DNA from: Flavobacteriaceae bacterium
GTDB lineage: Bacteria; Bacteroidota; Bacteroidia; Flavobacteriales; Flavobacteriaceae
Length of the DNA: 64,000 nucleotides
Assembly (NCBI GenBank): GCA_018401115.1
Contig: JAGYKX010000005.1
Location: 620,001-684,000 of the forward strand
Direction: 5' to 3'
Part shown: positions 18,414 through 28,797 of the stretch, in pieces
Layout of the letters: every line of letters begins with the position of its first letter
Position numbering within the stretch: the first letter of the stretch is position 1
Made by a program: the position numbers and the translations under genes
The notes under the pieces: generated by a model
Databases searched by the model: none
Told to the model about the DNA's origin: nothing
Seen by the model: the letters and a program-made list of their open reading frames with translations, nothing else

Positions 18414-18881
18414 TTGAGCAAAGAACAAACCATAGATTACACGCTTAGAACCACCTGGCAAGCGGTAAGCAAGATGTATAATGAAGAAGCTAAGAATTTT
18501 GGCACTACTATGACGCTTGGGTTTACACTGTTGAGTATTGATCCAAAAACAGGAACTCCCTCAACGACCCTCGGTCCAAAAATGGGTATTGAGGCGACAA
18601 GCTTATCCAGGATACTAAAAACCTTGGAGGAAAGAGGTTTTATTGAAAGAAAACCAAACCCAGAAGATGGAAGAGGTGTTTTAATTCATCTTACACCCAC
18701 TGGGCTTGAAAAGAGGAACATCTCAAAGCAAGTGGTTTTAAAATTCAACGGGGTGATAGAAAACGCTGTGAGTAAATCTCAGTTAAAGGCGTTTTATGAG
18801 GTTACTGATACCATCAATGAGCTTATAGCGAACAAAGAAATTTACCAAACAGAAAAAAAAGTAATAAGGCTTAACATATGA
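18414..18881 (+). CDS. MarR family transcriptional regulator of the fad operon
   Basis: The 155-residue winged-helix protein starts at TTG 18414; an in-frame TAA at 18402 rules out a longer frame. The recognition helix region (MGIEATSLSRILKTLEERGF) and the wing (RKPNPEDGRGVLIHLTPTG) are at about 60-105. Its last codons overlap the ATG of fadN by 4 bp, so it is translationally coupled to the beta-oxidation genes and is probably their acyl-CoA-sensitive repressor. In the similar fadNAE operon of Bacillus subtilis this role is played by a TetR-type FadR, so the regulator has been exchanged. Confidence 0.88.
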   Translation: MSKEQTIDYTLRTTWQAVSKMYNEEAKNFGTTMTLGFTLLSIDPKTGTPSTTLGPKMGIEATSLSRILKTLEERGFIERKPNPEDGRGVLIHLTPTGLEKRNISKQVVLKFNGVIENAVSKSQLKAFYEVTDTINELIANKEIYQTEKKVIRLNI

Positions 18882-21283
18882 ACAAACACATCAAAAAAGT
18901 TGCAGTCATTGGATCAGGTATTATGGGAAGCGGTATTGCATGTCATTTTGCCAACATTGGGATAGAAGTCCTTTTACTAGATATTGTTCCCAATGCCTTA
19001 ACAGACAAAGAATCTTCGGCAGGCCTAAGTCTATCAGATAAATTAGTAAGGAATAGACTAGTAAAAGAAGCGCTGGCTACTTCTTTAAAATCTAAGCCCT
19101 CTCCTATTTACGATCAGAAATTTGCAAACAGAATTTCTGTAGGAAATTTAGAAGATGACCTGGCAAAAATTGCTAATGTAGATTGGATTATTGAAGTGGT
19201 TGTAGAGCGCTTAGATATTAAAAAGCAAGTATTTGAGTCTATTGAAAAGCACAGAAAACCAGGAACACTTATTACTTCTAATACATCTGGTATTCCTATA
19301 TCTTTCATGAGTGAGGGACGCTCAGAAGACTTTCAAGCACATTTCTGTGGCACACACTTTTTTAACCCTGCCCGTTATTTAAAATTATTTGAAATTATTC
19401 CAGGCCCAAAAACTAAAAAGGAAGTCCTGGATTTCTTAGAAAATTACGGGGAACAATTTCTAGGTAAAACAGCAGTAGTGGCTAAAGATACTCCTGCTTT
19501 TATAGGGAATAGAATCGGTATTTTTAGTATTCAAAGTTTATTCCATACCGTTAAAGTAATGGACATGACTGTAGAAGAGGTAGACAAGCTTACGGGTCCT
19601 GTGATTGGAAGACCCAAGTCTGCTACTTTTAGAACTGTAGATGTGGTTGGTTTAGACACTTTGGTGCATGTGGCCAACGGAATTAAAGAAAATTGCCCCA
19701 ATGATGAGCAACACGGGCTCTTTGCTTTACCTGACTTTGTAGAAACCCTCATGAAAAACAAGTGGTTGGGGAGTAAAACAGAGCAAGGATTTTACAAAAA
19801 AGAAAAGAAAGCAGATGGAAGCTCAGAAATCCTAAGCCTAGACTTAAACACACTCGAATACCGATCTAAAAAAAGAGCGTCTTTTGCCACCTTAGAAGGT
19901 ACCAAGACCATTGACAATGTAGCAGATAGGTTTCCTGTATTAGTAGCTGGAAAAGATAAGGCTGGAGATTTTTACAGAAAATCTTTCGGATCACTCTTTG
20001 CCTATGTGTCTCACAGAATTCCTGAAATTTCTGATAGCCTATTCAAAATAGACGACGCTATGAAAGCTGGTTTTGGTTGGGAACACGGACCATTCGAAAT
20101 TTGGGACGCCATTGGTTTGGCTAAAGGGATTGAGCTGGCAGAAACGTCTGGACAAAAAGTGGCCTCTTGGGTACACGATATGTTTGCAGCTGGGAAAACA
20201 AGTTTCTATGAAGTGAAGGACGGTGCCATTTATTATTATGAAATATCTACAAAAAACTTTGAGAAAAAGCCAGGACAAGATGCCTTTATTATTTTAGATA
20301 ATATTAGAGAAAAACCTGCTGTTTACAAAAATGCAGGGGTGGTACTTCACGACATTGGAGATGGTATTTTAAACCTAGAGTTTAGATCTAAAATGAATAC
20401 CATTGGTGGAGAAGTACTGCAAGGATTAAATAAGGCTGTAGACATTGCTGAAAAGAACTTTCAAGGATTGGTTATTGGAAACCAAGGACCTAATTTTTCT
20501 GTGGGGGCCAATATTGGTATGATTTTCATGATGGCGGTGGAACAGGAATACGACGAGCTAAACATGGCTATTAAAATGTTTCAAGATACCATGATGCGAA
20601 TGCGATACTCCGCTATCCCAACCATAGCTGCACCTCATGGAATGACCTTTGGAGGTGGCTGTGAATTATCGCTTCATGCAGACAAAGTAGTTGCCGCTGC
20701 AGAAACCTATATAGGTTTAGTAGAGTTTGGTATTGGTGTAATCCCTGGTGGTGGTGGAACCAAAGAAATGACCCTAAGGGCTTCAGATACCTTCAAGAAA
20801 AATGATGTTGAGCTCAATGTGCTTCAAGAGTATTTCTTAACCATAGGAATGGCTAAAGTAGCCACCTCTGCTTACGAAGCCTTCGATACAGGGATTTTAC
20901 AAAAAGGTAAAGACACTGTGGTGGTTAATAAAGACAGACAAATAGCCACAGCAAAAGCTTACGCTAAGCTCATGGCAGAATCTGGGTATTCACAACCCGC
21001 TAAAAGAAATGATATAAAAGTACTTGGAAAACAAGCACTTGGAATGTTTCTTGTAGGAACAGATGCCATGCAGGCAGGTAAATATATTTCAGAGCACGAT
21101 CAAAAAATGGCCAACAAATTGGCTTACGTTATGGCAGGTGGAGATCTTTCTGAACCTACTTTAGTCAGTGAACAATATTTATTAGACCTAGAAAGAGAAG
21201 CTTTCTTATCACTTTGTACGGAGCGAAAAACCCTAGAGCGTATTCAACACATGCTAAAAGTAGGAAAACCTTTAAGAAACTAA
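18878..21283 (+). CDS. fadN: 3-hydroxyacyl-CoA dehydrogenase / enoyl-CoA hydratase, FadN type
   Basis: The 801-residue bifunctional enzyme has the NAD-binding dehydrogenase first (VAVIGSGIMGSGIACHFA near residue 8, and the catalytic histidine in HFFNPARYLKLFEIIP) and the enoyl-CoA hydratase fold last (HGMTFGGGCELSLHAD and GIGVIPGGGGTKEM near 585-630). This order is the reverse of E. coli FadB and is the order in B. subtilis FadN. It carries out the hydration and second oxidation steps of beta-oxidation. It overlaps the MarR gene by 4 bp and lies 8 bp before the thiolase. Confidence 0.93.
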   Translation: MNKHIKKVAVIGSGIMGSGIACHFANIGIEVLLLDIVPNALTDKESSAGLSLSDKLVRNRLVKEALATSLKSKPSPIYDQKFANRISVGNLEDDLAKIANVDWIIEVVVERLDIKKQVFESIEKHRKPGTLITSNTSGIPISFMSEGRSEDFQAHFCGTHFFNPARYLKLFEIIPGPKTKKEVLDFLENYGEQFLGKTAVVAKDTPAFIGNRIGIFSIQSLFHTVKVMDMTVEEVDKLTGPVIGRPKSATFRTVDVVGLDTLVHVANGIKENCPNDEQHGLFALPDFVETLMKNKWLGSKTEQGFYKKEKKADGSSEILSLDLNTLEYRSKKRASFATLEGTKTIDNVADRFPVLVAGKDKAGDFYRKSFGSLFAYVSHRIPEISDSLFKIDDAMKAGFGWEHGPFEIWDAIGLAKGIELAETSGQKVASWVHDMFAAGKTSFYEVKDGAIYYYEISTKNFEKKPGQDAFIILDNIREKPAVYKNAGVVLHDIGDGILNLEFRSKMNTIGGEVLQGLNKAVDIAEKNFQGLVIGNQGPNFSVGANIGMIFMMAVEQEYDELNMAIKMFQDTMMRMRYSAIPTIAAPHGMTFGGGCELSLHADKVVAAAETYIGLVEFGIGVIPGGGGTKEMTLRASDTFKKNDVELNVLQEYFLTIGMAKVATSAYEAFDTGILQKGKDTVVVNKDRQIATAKAYAKLMAESGYSQPAKRNDIKVLGKQALGMFLVGTDAMQAGKYISEHDQKMANKLAYVMAGGDLSEPTLVSEQYLLDLEREAFLSLCTERKTLERIQHMLKVGKPLRN

Positions 21284-21291
21284 TCAGACTT

Positions 21292-22482
21292 ATGAAAACA
21301 GCATATATAGTTAAAGCGTATAGAACAGCCGTTGGTAAAGCACCTAAAGGGGTTTTTAGATTTAAAAGACCTGACGAATTGGCCGCAGAAACCTTAGAAC
21401 ATATGTTCAAAGAGCTTCCTGATTTAGACAAAACTAGAATAGACGACGTCATGGTGGGTAACGCCATGCCTGAGGCTGAACAGGGATTAAATATGGCGAG
21501 ACTCATTTCATTAATGGGCCTTAAAATTGAAGATGTCCCTGGAGTCACCGTCAATAGGTATTGTGCCTCTGGAATAGAAACCATCGGAATGGCTACCGCA
21601 AAAATTCAATCTGGAATGGCAGATTGTATCATTGCTGGGGGCGCAGAGAGTATGAGCTATATTCCCATGGGTGGTTATAAACCTACTCCAGACTACGCAT
21701 TGGCCAAAGACGGTCATGAAGACTACTATTGGGGAATGGGCTTAACAGCAGAGGCGGTTGCCAATGAATTTAATATCTCTCGAGAAGACCAAGATGCCTT
21801 TGCATTTTCTTCTCATGAGAAAGCGCTAAAAGCGCAAGCAGATGGAAAATTCAAGGACCAAATTGTCCCTATTACCATCGAAGAAACCTTTTTAGATGAC
21901 TCTGGAAAAAAATCAGTGAAATCTTATACAGTGACCCAAGATGAAGGCCCCAGAAAAGGAACCAATATAGGTGCTTTGTCTAAATTAAGACCTGTATTTG
22001 CTGCAGACGGATCCGTGACCGCCGGAAACTCCTCACAGATGAGTGATGGAGCTGCCTTTGTATTAGTAATGAGTGAAGAAATGGTCAAAGAATTAAACCT
22101 AGAGCCCATTGCTAGAATGGTCAATTATGCTGCGGCAGGAGTACCGCCAAGAATTATGGGTATTGGTCCCGTAAAAGCTATCCCAAAAGCATTAAAACAA
22201 GCTGGATTGTCTCAAAATGACATAGAACTCATAGAATTAAATGAAGCTTTTGCCTCTCAATCATTAGCAGTGATTAGGGAACTAGACTTGAATCCAGATA
22301 TGATCAATGTAAATGGTGGCGCTATTGCACTAGGACACCCTCTAGGGTGTACCGGCGCAAAACTTTCTGTTCAATTATTTAGTGAAATGAGGGATAGAAA
22401 GATGCAGGGTAAATACGGTATGGTAACTATGTGTGTAGGAACGGGACAAGGTGCCGCTGGAATATTTGAATTTTTAAATTAA
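21292..22482 (+). CDS. fadA: Acetyl-CoA C-acyltransferase (thiolase)
   Basis: The start is ATG 21292 ([15 protein letters not shown]), 8 bp behind fadN, giving 396 residues. The acyl-accepting cysteine is C91 in NRYCASG. The base residues are H349 in GHPLGCTGA and C381 in CVGTGQGAA. The enzyme cleaves 3-ketoacyl-CoA to acetyl-CoA in the last step of beta-oxidation. The position between FadN and a long acyl-CoA dehydrogenase argues for a degradative rather than biosynthetic thiolase. Confidence 0.94.
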   Translation: MKTAYIVKAYRTAVGKAPKGVFRFKRPDELAAETLEHMFKELPDLDKTRIDDVMVGNAMPEAEQGLNMARLISLMGLKIEDVPGVTVNRYCASGIETIGMATAKIQSGMADCIIAGGAESMSYIPMGGYKPTPDYALAKDGHEDYYWGMGLTAEAVANEFNISREDQDAFAFSSHEKALKAQADGKFKDQIVPITIEETFLDDSGKKSVKSYTVTQDEGPRKGTNIGALSKLRPVFAADGSVTAGNSSQMSDGAAFVLVMSEEMVKELNLEPIARMVNYAAAGVPPRIMGIGPVKAIPKALKQAGLSQNDIELIELNEAFASQSLAVIRELDLNPDMINVNGGAIALGHPLGCTGAKLSVQLFSEMRDRKMQGKYGMVTMCVGTGQGAAGIFEFLN

Positions 22483-22503
22483 AACATTAATAAACTTCCT
22501 ATT

Positions 22504-24312
22504 ATGAGTGCAGCAGAACAAAATGAATTGTTACGCGGAGGGCAGTTCTTAGTAAAAGAAACCGCTTGTGAAGATATTTTCACCTTAGAAGACCTAAGCG
22601 AAGAGCAAAAAATGATGCGTGATAGTACCAAAGAGTTTGTAGACAAAGAGCTATGGGCACATTGGGAAAGGTTTGAGAAGAAAGACTACGACTTCACAGA
22701 AGAAACCATGCGTAAAGCAGGTGAAATGGGTCTTTTAGGCGTGGCAGTACCAGAGCAATACGGTGGTTTGGGAATGGGTTTTGTATCTACCATGCTGGTG
22801 TGTGATTACATTTCTGGAGCAACAGGATCTTTTAGTACTGCTTTTGGAGCACATACTGGAATTGGCACCATGCCCATAACACTATATGGTACCGAAGCAC
22901 AAAAACAAAAATACGTACCTAGATTGGCTACTGGAGAATGGTTTGGTGCCTATTGTCTTACAGAGCCAGGCGCAGGGTCAGACGCAAACTCTGGTAAAAC
23001 CAAAGCTGTTTTATCTGAGGATGGAAGTCACTACCTTATATCTGGACAAAAAATGTGGATTTCCAATGCCGGTTTCTGTAATATGTTTATTGTTTTTGCA
23101 CGTATAGAAGACGACAAAAACATTACCGGTTTCATTGTTGAAAATGATCCATCTAATGGCATAACAATGGGAGATGAAGAGAAGAAGTTAGGGATTCACT
23201 CCTCCTCTACCAGACAAGTGTTTTTTTCTGATACCAAAGTACCGGTTGAAAACATGCTCTCAGAAAGAGGAAATGGTTTTAAAATCGCCATGAATGCGCT
23301 TAATGTAGGTAGAATCAAATTAGCAGCAGCTTGTTTGGACGCCCAAAGAAGAATTATTAAAGAAGCAGTAAACTACGCCAATGAGCGCGTTCAATTTAAG
23401 ACACCTATTGTAAATTTTGGTGCTATTAAGACCAAAATTGCCGCTATGGCAACCAATACCTATGCAGATGAATCTGCTTCCTACAGAGCGGCTAAGAATA
23501 TAGAAGATAGGATTACCTTAAGAGAAGCCGCTGGTAATACACACCAAGAAGCGGAATTAAAAGGCGTAGAAGAATATGCCATTGAATGTTCTATCTTAAA
23601 AGTAGCCGTGTCAGAAGATGTGCAGGCTTGTTCAGATGAGGGGATTCAAATATTTGGTGGAATGGGCTTTAGTGCAGACACTCCAATGGAGTCTGCCTGG
23701 AGAGATGCTAGAATATCCAGAATCTACGAGGGAACCAACGAAATTAATAGAATGTTAGCCGTTGGAATGTTGGTCAAAAAAGCTATGAAGGGGCATGTAG
23801 ACCTATTGGGCCCTGCAACAGCAGTTGGTGAAGAGCTTATGGGAATTCCATCTTTTGATACGCCAGATTACAGCGCCTTATTCGCGGAAGAAAAAGATAT
23901 TATTAAGAGGCTTAAAAAAGTGTTCTTAATGGTCGCAGGATCTGCGGTACAAAAATTTGGACCAGATCTAGAATCCCATCAGCAATTGTTAATGGCTGCA
24001 GCAGACATTCTTATAGAAGTGTATATGGCTGAATCTACCCTACTCAGAACAGAGAAGAATGCCAAACGTTTTGGAGAAGACGCTCAAAAAACACAAATTG
24101 CCATGACGCAACTATACCTGTATAGGGCGGTAGAAATTGTTCAATCTAGAGGAAAAGAAGCCATTATTTCTTTTGCTGAGGGAGACGAACAACGTATGAT
24201 GCTCATGGGACTTAAACGTTTCACCAAGTACACCAACTATCCAAACATTGTAACGCTCACCAATCTCATTGCAGATAAAGTAGCCGCAGACAATGGATAC
24301 CGCTTTGACTAA
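22504..24312 (+). CDS. fadE: Acyl-CoA dehydrogenase with C-terminal extension, FadE type
   Basis: The 602-residue flavoprotein carries the acyl-CoA dehydrogenase core (about 35-430) with the FAD-binding segments YCLTEPGAGSDAN and MWISNAGFCNMF. The catalytic-region motif is RIYEGTNEINRM, with the glutamate base. A helical C-terminal extension of about 170 residues follows, as in B. subtilis FadE (about 590 residues) and mitochondrial VLCAD. It performs the first oxidation of beta-oxidation on long chains. It is the last gene of the operon, before a strong terminator. Confidence 0.93.
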   Translation: MSAAEQNELLRGGQFLVKETACEDIFTLEDLSEEQKMMRDSTKEFVDKELWAHWERFEKKDYDFTEETMRKAGEMGLLGVAVPEQYGGLGMGFVSTMLVCDYISGATGSFSTAFGAHTGIGTMPITLYGTEAQKQKYVPRLATGEWFGAYCLTEPGAGSDANSGKTKAVLSEDGSHYLISGQKMWISNAGFCNMFIVFARIEDDKNITGFIVENDPSNGITMGDEEKKLGIHSSSTRQVFFSDTKVPVENMLSERGNGFKIAMNALNVGRIKLAAACLDAQRRIIKEAVNYANERVQFKTPIVNFGAIKTKIAAMATNTYADESASYRAAKNIEDRITLREAAGNTHQEAELKGVEEYAIECSILKVAVSEDVQACSDEGIQIFGGMGFSADTPMESAWRDARISRIYEGTNEINRMLAVGMLVKKAMKGHVDLLGPATAVGEELMGIPSFDTPDYSALFAEEKDIIKRLKKVFLMVAGSAVQKFGPDLESHQQLLMAAADILIEVYMAESTLLRTEKNAKRFGEDAQKTQIAMTQLYLYRAVEIVQSRGKEAIISFAEGDEQRMMLMGLKRFTKYTNYPNIVTLTNLIADKVAADNGYRFD

Positions 24313-24364
24313 ATAATATTCAAGCAATACATATTTATTATTGGTTTTTATATTTTATGTATGT

Positions 24365-24394
24365 AGCGCCACCCTTCGGGTGGCGCTTTTTTTT
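24365..24394 (+). terminator. Strong terminator of the fad operon
   Basis: A perfect GC-rich 10-bp stem (24365-24374 with 24378-24387) with a TTC loop is followed by eight T (24387-24394). Confidence 0.95.
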
Positions 24395-24435
24395 ACCCCT
24401 ACACCCATAATTATTAGCTGTTTTAACTTAATTTA

Positions 24436-25893
24436 GTGGCTTTAGAAAATCCTATGAGAGCACCCATATTAGATGCCGTTTACGCTGCAGAAGCCTTCCA
24501 AACAAAAGGACACCAAATGGTAGATCTTTTAAGCAAACACTTAAAAGCAGCTCAAAAGGGCACCCATAAAACCATCCCATATACAGACCCTGAAGCAGAG
24601 CGTCAATTCTGGCAACAATACCCAGAAAATCAAGATTTTCAAACCTTGATTCAGGACCTTATTGATCGCTCCATACACGTGCACCAACCCAAATACATTG
24701 GGCACCAAGTAGCCCCTCCAGCTCCTATTACAGCAGTATCTTCCATGCTTACCTCATTTTTAAACAATGGATCTGCGGTCTATGAAATGGGTATAGCCAA
24801 TACGGCTCTAGAACGTATTGTTACAGATCAATTGTGTGCACAATTAGGGTTTGACGCCCATGCCAGGGGTTTTCTTACCTCTGGAGGCACTCTCGCAAAC
24901 CTGACCGCTTTGCTCGCTGCTAGAAGTATAAAAGACGGAACAGGTGTCTGGAAAAATGGACATGAAGAATCTCTGGGTATTCTGGTTTGTGAAGAAGCAC
25001 ATTACTGTATAGATCGAGCGGCAAGAATAATGGGTCTAGGAGACAAAGGTATTTTAAAAGTCCCCGCAACAATAAATTACGCTATGGATACCACGGCTTT
25101 AGAAGCTACTTTAGAAAAGGCCAAACAAGAGGGTATTCAGGTGTTTGCCATTGTAGGGAGTGCGCCCTCTACCGCCACTGGAATCATAGATCCCTTAGAC
25201 AAAATTGCTTCTTTTGCTCATAAGCACGGGCTGTGGTTTCATGTAGACGCTGCCCATGGCGGCGCAGCCATTTACACCCAACACTTTAAAAAAGATTTAG
25301 AAGGTATAGAAAAAGCAGACTCGGTAGCCATAGACGGCCATAAAATGATGATGATGCCTGCATTGACCACTGCACTATTATTTAAAGACGGTTCACACAG
25401 TTACCAAACCTTCAGTCAAAAAGCAGATTATTTATTGTCAGATGCAGATCATGAGGATTGGTACAATATGGCCAAGCGTACCTTTGAGTGCACCAAAAGC
25501 ATGATGTCTATACATTGGTTTATGCTATTGAATCAATATGGCCCATCCGTTTTTGATGAATTTGTGAGCGCTTTATATCAAATGGGGCACCAATTTGCAG
25601 CTATTATTAAAAAAGATCCGGATTTTGAATTGGCCTTAGAACCACAGACCAATATTGTATGTTTTAGAATGGTACAAAAGCAGCTTTCTAAGCAAGCACT
25701 CAACACCTTAAATGAACACTTGAGATGTGCCTTAGTAAAAGAAGGGTCCTTTTATATTGTTCAAACAAAACTCAGGGGTACCCACTACCTAAGGGTTACG
25801 ATCATGAATCCAAAAACAGATTCAGAAACCTTAAGCGCCTTATTGATCCATTTAAAAGAATTGGCAAAACCCATTCTTCAGAACCTTAAATAA
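24436..25893 (+). CDS. PLP-dependent group II amino acid decarboxylase
   Basis: The 485-residue enzyme starts at GTG 24436 or at ATG 24454. Group II decarboxylase motifs are clear: FLTSGGTLANLTAL near 153 (phosphate binding), the histidine that stacks on PLP in EEAHYCIDRAAR, HVDAAHGGAA near 270 (aspartate for the pyridine nitrogen) and the Schiff-base lysine in DGHKMMMMP near 305. The family includes aromatic amino acid, 2,4-diaminobutyrate, glutamate and cysteine sulfinate decarboxylases, and the substrate cannot be told from the motifs. It is apparently a single gene between the fad terminator and a secreted peptidase. Confidence 0.9.
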   Translation: MALENPMRAPILDAVYAAEAFQTKGHQMVDLLSKHLKAAQKGTHKTIPYTDPEAERQFWQQYPENQDFQTLIQDLIDRSIHVHQPKYIGHQVAPPAPITAVSSMLTSFLNNGSAVYEMGIANTALERIVTDQLCAQLGFDAHARGFLTSGGTLANLTALLAARSIKDGTGVWKNGHEESLGILVCEEAHYCIDRAARIMGLGDKGILKVPATINYAMDTTALEATLEKAKQEGIQVFAIVGSAPSTATGIIDPLDKIASFAHKHGLWFHVDAAHGGAAIYTQHFKKDLEGIEKADSVAIDGHKMMMMPALTTALLFKDGSHSYQTFSQKADYLLSDADHEDWYNMAKRTFECTKSMMSIHWFMLLNQYGPSVFDEFVSALYQMGHQFAAIIKKDPDFELALEPQTNIVCFRMVQKQLSKQALNTLNEHLRCALVKEGSFYIVQTKLRGTHYLRVTIMNPKTDSETLSALLIHLKELAKPILQNLK

Positions 25894-25943
25894 ATCCCTT
25901 AATAATTGTATTTTTAGTTTTAGAAAATCAAATCACTCTTAGT

Positions 25944-27311
25944 ATGAATAACCAAACCATCTCTTTCGAAAATCTTTTTTTTACCTTATTATCGCTACTC
26001 TTTTTTGGGATCAGTACTTCAAATGTAAAAGCGCAGACAGACCAAGACATCTATTCGATTATAGACCAAGTGTCTGCAACGCGTATTGAACAAGATATTA
26101 CCAGCCTGGTTAATTTTGGAACCAGACATACACTGTCAGACACTCTCTCCAACAAAACAGGTATTGGAGCAGCCAGAAGGTGGATTAAAAAAAGTTTTGA
26201 AAATACCTCTGCAAATTGTGGCGATTGTTTGGAAGTGTTTTACCAAGAGAATTTGGTCAAAAAAGGGACCAATGGTAGAATCGTAAAAGATGTTAATATT
26301 GTGAATGTAGTAGCCATTCAACGAGGCACAAAAAACCCCAATAAATTTATTATTATGAGTGGAGACATTGACTCAAGAGTCAGTGATCCAACAGACTATA
26401 CTTCCATCTCCCCAGGAGCCAATGACAACGCCTCCGGTATGGCTGGAACGCTAGAAGCAGCTAGAGTTTTATCTAAATATCGCTTTGAAAACAGTATTAT
26501 ATATGTAGGGCTTTCTGGTGAGGAACAAGGATTATTCGGTGGGAAAGGATTGGCAGAATATGCCAAAGCACAAGGATGGGAAATAATTGGAATTTTAAAT
26601 AACGATATGATTGGGAACATCACTGGGGTAGATGGAACGATTAGCAATACTGATTTTAGAATTTTTTCAGAGCCAGTTCCCCCAACAGAAACGGAAAGAG
26701 AAAGAAATGCCAGACGTTTCTATGGTGGAGAAGTAGATGGTATTTCAAGACAATTGGCCAGACATATTCACAAGCAAGTAAAAAAATACATGCCAGAAAT
26801 GAACCCAATGCTCATCTATAGATTGGATAGATTTGGACGAGGGGGCCACCACAGACCTTTTAATGACGCTGGTTTTGCTGGAGTTAGAATCATGGAAGCC
26901 CACGAAAACTACACCCAACAACACCAAGATATAAGAGAAGAAGGGGGTATTGCCTACGGCGATGTCCTAGAACATGTAAACTTTGATTATGCTGCCAAAC
27001 TCACCGCAGTAAATGCCATTTCACTAGCGAGTTTAGCATGGGCCCCTACTCCTCCAGAAACAGTGGCCTTAGGAGGCGCCGTTGCACCAGCAGCTTCCTT
27101 TTCTTGGGATGCGGTGCCAGGAGCTGTAGGATATAAAATTTATTGGAGAGACACTACCTCTCCTAGCTGGGATATGTCTAGAAATGTAGGCAATGTGACT
27201 TCTTTCACCTTAAAAGGAATGGTGGTAGATAATTACTTTTTTGGGGTATCGGCCGTAGGCGCTAATGGACAAGAAAGCGTGGTAAAATTTCCTAATAAGA
27301 TTCAGCGCTAA
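25944..27311 (+). CDS. Secreted M28 family zinc peptidase with C-terminal fibronectin III domain
   Basis: The 455-residue protein has a signal peptide (residues 1-31, ending VKAQ) and an M28 aminopeptidase-like core. The zinc-ligand segments are GDIDSR and GANDNASGMAGTLEAA (about 140-165), the catalytic glutamate pair is in GLSGEEQGLFG near 195, and NNDMIGN follows near 220. A C-terminal domain of about 90 residues (PPETVALGG to the end, with SWDAVPGAVGYKIYW) is fibronectin type III-like. It probably acts outside the cytoplasm on peptides. Confidence 0.9.
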   Translation: MNNQTISFENLFFTLLSLLFFGISTSNVKAQTDQDIYSIIDQVSATRIEQDITSLVNFGTRHTLSDTLSNKTGIGAARRWIKKSFENTSANCGDCLEVFYQENLVKKGTNGRIVKDVNIVNVVAIQRGTKNPNKFIIMSGDIDSRVSDPTDYTSISPGANDNASGMAGTLEAARVLSKYRFENSIIYVGLSGEEQGLFGGKGLAEYAKAQGWEIIGILNNDMIGNITGVDGTISNTDFRIFSEPVPPTETERERNARRFYGGEVDGISRQLARHIHKQVKKYMPEMNPMLIYRLDRFGRGGHHRPFNDAGFAGVRIMEAHENYTQQHQDIREEGGIAYGDVLEHVNFDYAAKLTAVNAISLASLAWAPTPPETVALGGAVAPAASFSWDAVPGAVGYKIYWRDTTSPSWDMSRNVGNVTSFTLKGMVVDNYFFGVSAVGANGQESVVKFPNKIQR

Positions 27312-27373
27312 GCTCGTTTCTCGTATAACAAATAGTTACTTCATTCCTCTAAATTAGATGTAATTACCCCTTA

Positions 27374-27694
27374 ATGAACGAATTAAAGATTTTAGAAGAA
27401 ATTCAAAGTAACGCAGCCACTGCAGTCTACTTTAAAGGAGATCGCTGTAGTGTTTGCAGTGTATTAGAGCCAAAAATAAAAGCACTATTAGAAACAGAAT
27501 TTCCGAAATTCACTTTTATTTCAATTCCTGAAAGTGAAGGTAATAATGAATTGGCCGCACCATTAAGGGTTTTTAATGTGCCAACCTTAATTCTATTCTT
27601 AGAAGGAAAAGAATTTCTAAGAACAGGAAAGAATACCAGTATCATAGAATTGGCCAATCAAATTCAACGGCCTTATAACATCTGTTTTTCCTGA
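27374..27694 (+). CDS. Thioredoxin-like protein with a CSVC active site
   Basis: This 106-residue protein has a thioredoxin fold with the redox motif CSVC (residues 25-28) in place of the canonical CGPC, and the cis-proline in FNVPTLILF near 76. There is no signal peptide, so it should be cytoplasmic. Such short thioredoxin-family proteins are common in Flavobacteriaceae, and their targets are unknown. No partner gene is evident, and the 280 bp behind it are AT-rich with no recognisable feature. Confidence 0.85.
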   Translation: MNELKILEEIQSNAATAVYFKGDRCSVCSVLEPKIKALLETEFPKFTFISIPESEGNNELAAPLRVFNVPTLILFLEGKEFLRTGKNTSIIELANQIQRPYNICFS

Positions 27695-27975
27695 ATGACA
27701 CCAAAAAAACTTAAAAAGCAGTTTTTTAAAAAATTCACCCATTAAGGCTATTTAAATTTTAAATCATGCACCGGCTTTTTTAGTAATTTTTTTTTGAGCA
27801 TGGCTTCTTTAACACGGACTTTAGGTGTGGGTATTTGAGTAGCATTTTTTTAGTGCTATTTAGCGCTTTAACCAATTCATTCTAAAGTTGTAAATTTGAC
27901 ACACAAAAGAATGATTTTACCAGAGCTAAACTAGCGTGTTTTCGTTTTTTAGTGTTTTGGGATTCTTTTAAAAGC

Positions 27976-28752
27976 ATGTCAAAATTACCTTCAGAATACC
28001 AATTTTTAGACCTCTCGGACTATGGGAGACCTTTTGGAAAGGCCATAGCCAAACAACTACAACACACACGCTTTCACGCAGTACACGTGACCTTTCTTTT
28101 CGTTTTTACAGCAGTGGTATCCCTTGGGTTTTTATGGCTGGGTTACCCCATCGTAGCCTCGGTGCTTCTGGTGTTAAAATCAATTATAGATGCGGCAGAC
28201 GGAGAACTAGCAAGGCTTCAAAACAGGCCATCTTATATTGGAAGGTACTTAGATTCCGTATCAGATATCCTGATTAATTTATGTCTTATCCTGAGCATTG
28301 GCCTCTTGACAAACACTCCTATTTGGATTGCCCTTCTCGCTTTCGCCAGCTTACAGTTACAAGGAACGCTATACAACTACTACTATGTTATCCTGAGAAA
28401 TGAACACCAGGGAGACACGACTTCTAGGATATTTGAGCGTAAAGTCCCTAAAGCATTAGGGTCCGAAAATCAACAATGGGTAAACCGATTGTATTACGCT
28501 TACAAATTTTGCTATGGAATATTTGACAAAATCATCTATACCATAGATCACAATGCGTCTACACATAAAAATTTCCCTAAGTGGTTTATGACTGTATTGT
28601 CTATATTTGGGCTAGGTTTTCAATTGTTGGTCATTGCTTTTCTAATGTCACTCGGGCAAATGAAATGGATTATTCCAATTATCCTATATGCCAATATTGC
28701 CTTATCAGTGTTTATCATCATCAGAAAATCACTTTCTGATAGGCATTCTTAA
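27976..28752 (+). CDS. CDP-alcohol phosphatidyltransferase family membrane enzyme
   Basis: The diagnostic motif DGxxAR-x8-GxxxDxxxD is intact (DGELARLQNRPSYIGRYLDS, with the last Asp three residues on, near residue 75-97), and five to six hydrophobic helices fill the rest. The start is taken as ATG 27976; a GTG eight codons upstream is possible. These enzymes join a CDP-linked lipid or alcohol with an alcohol such as glycerol phosphate, serine or inositol phosphate. The acceptor cannot be assigned. It is a single gene upstream of the BNR/VPS10 gene. Confidence 0.88.
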   Translation: MSKLPSEYQFLDLSDYGRPFGKAIAKQLQHTRFHAVHVTFLFVFTAVVSLGFLWLGYPIVASVLLVLKSIIDAADGELARLQNRPSYIGRYLDSVSDILINLCLILSIGLLTNTPIWIALLAFASLQLQGTLYNYYYVILRNEHQGDTTSRIFERKVPKALGSENQQWVNRLYYAYKFCYGIFDKIIYTIDHNASTHKNFPKWFMTVLSIFGLGFQLLVIAFLMSLGQMKWIIPIILYANIALSVFIIIRKSLSDRHS

Positions 28753-28797
28753 GCACACTTTTTCTATATTTATTGATCTTAAACAATACCCAACATC

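Noticed and set aside
27750-27764. ATTTAAATTTTAAAT palindrome in the gap before the CDP-alcohol gene
   Set aside because: A pure A/T palindrome in an AT-rich gap is expected by chance and has no promoter context.
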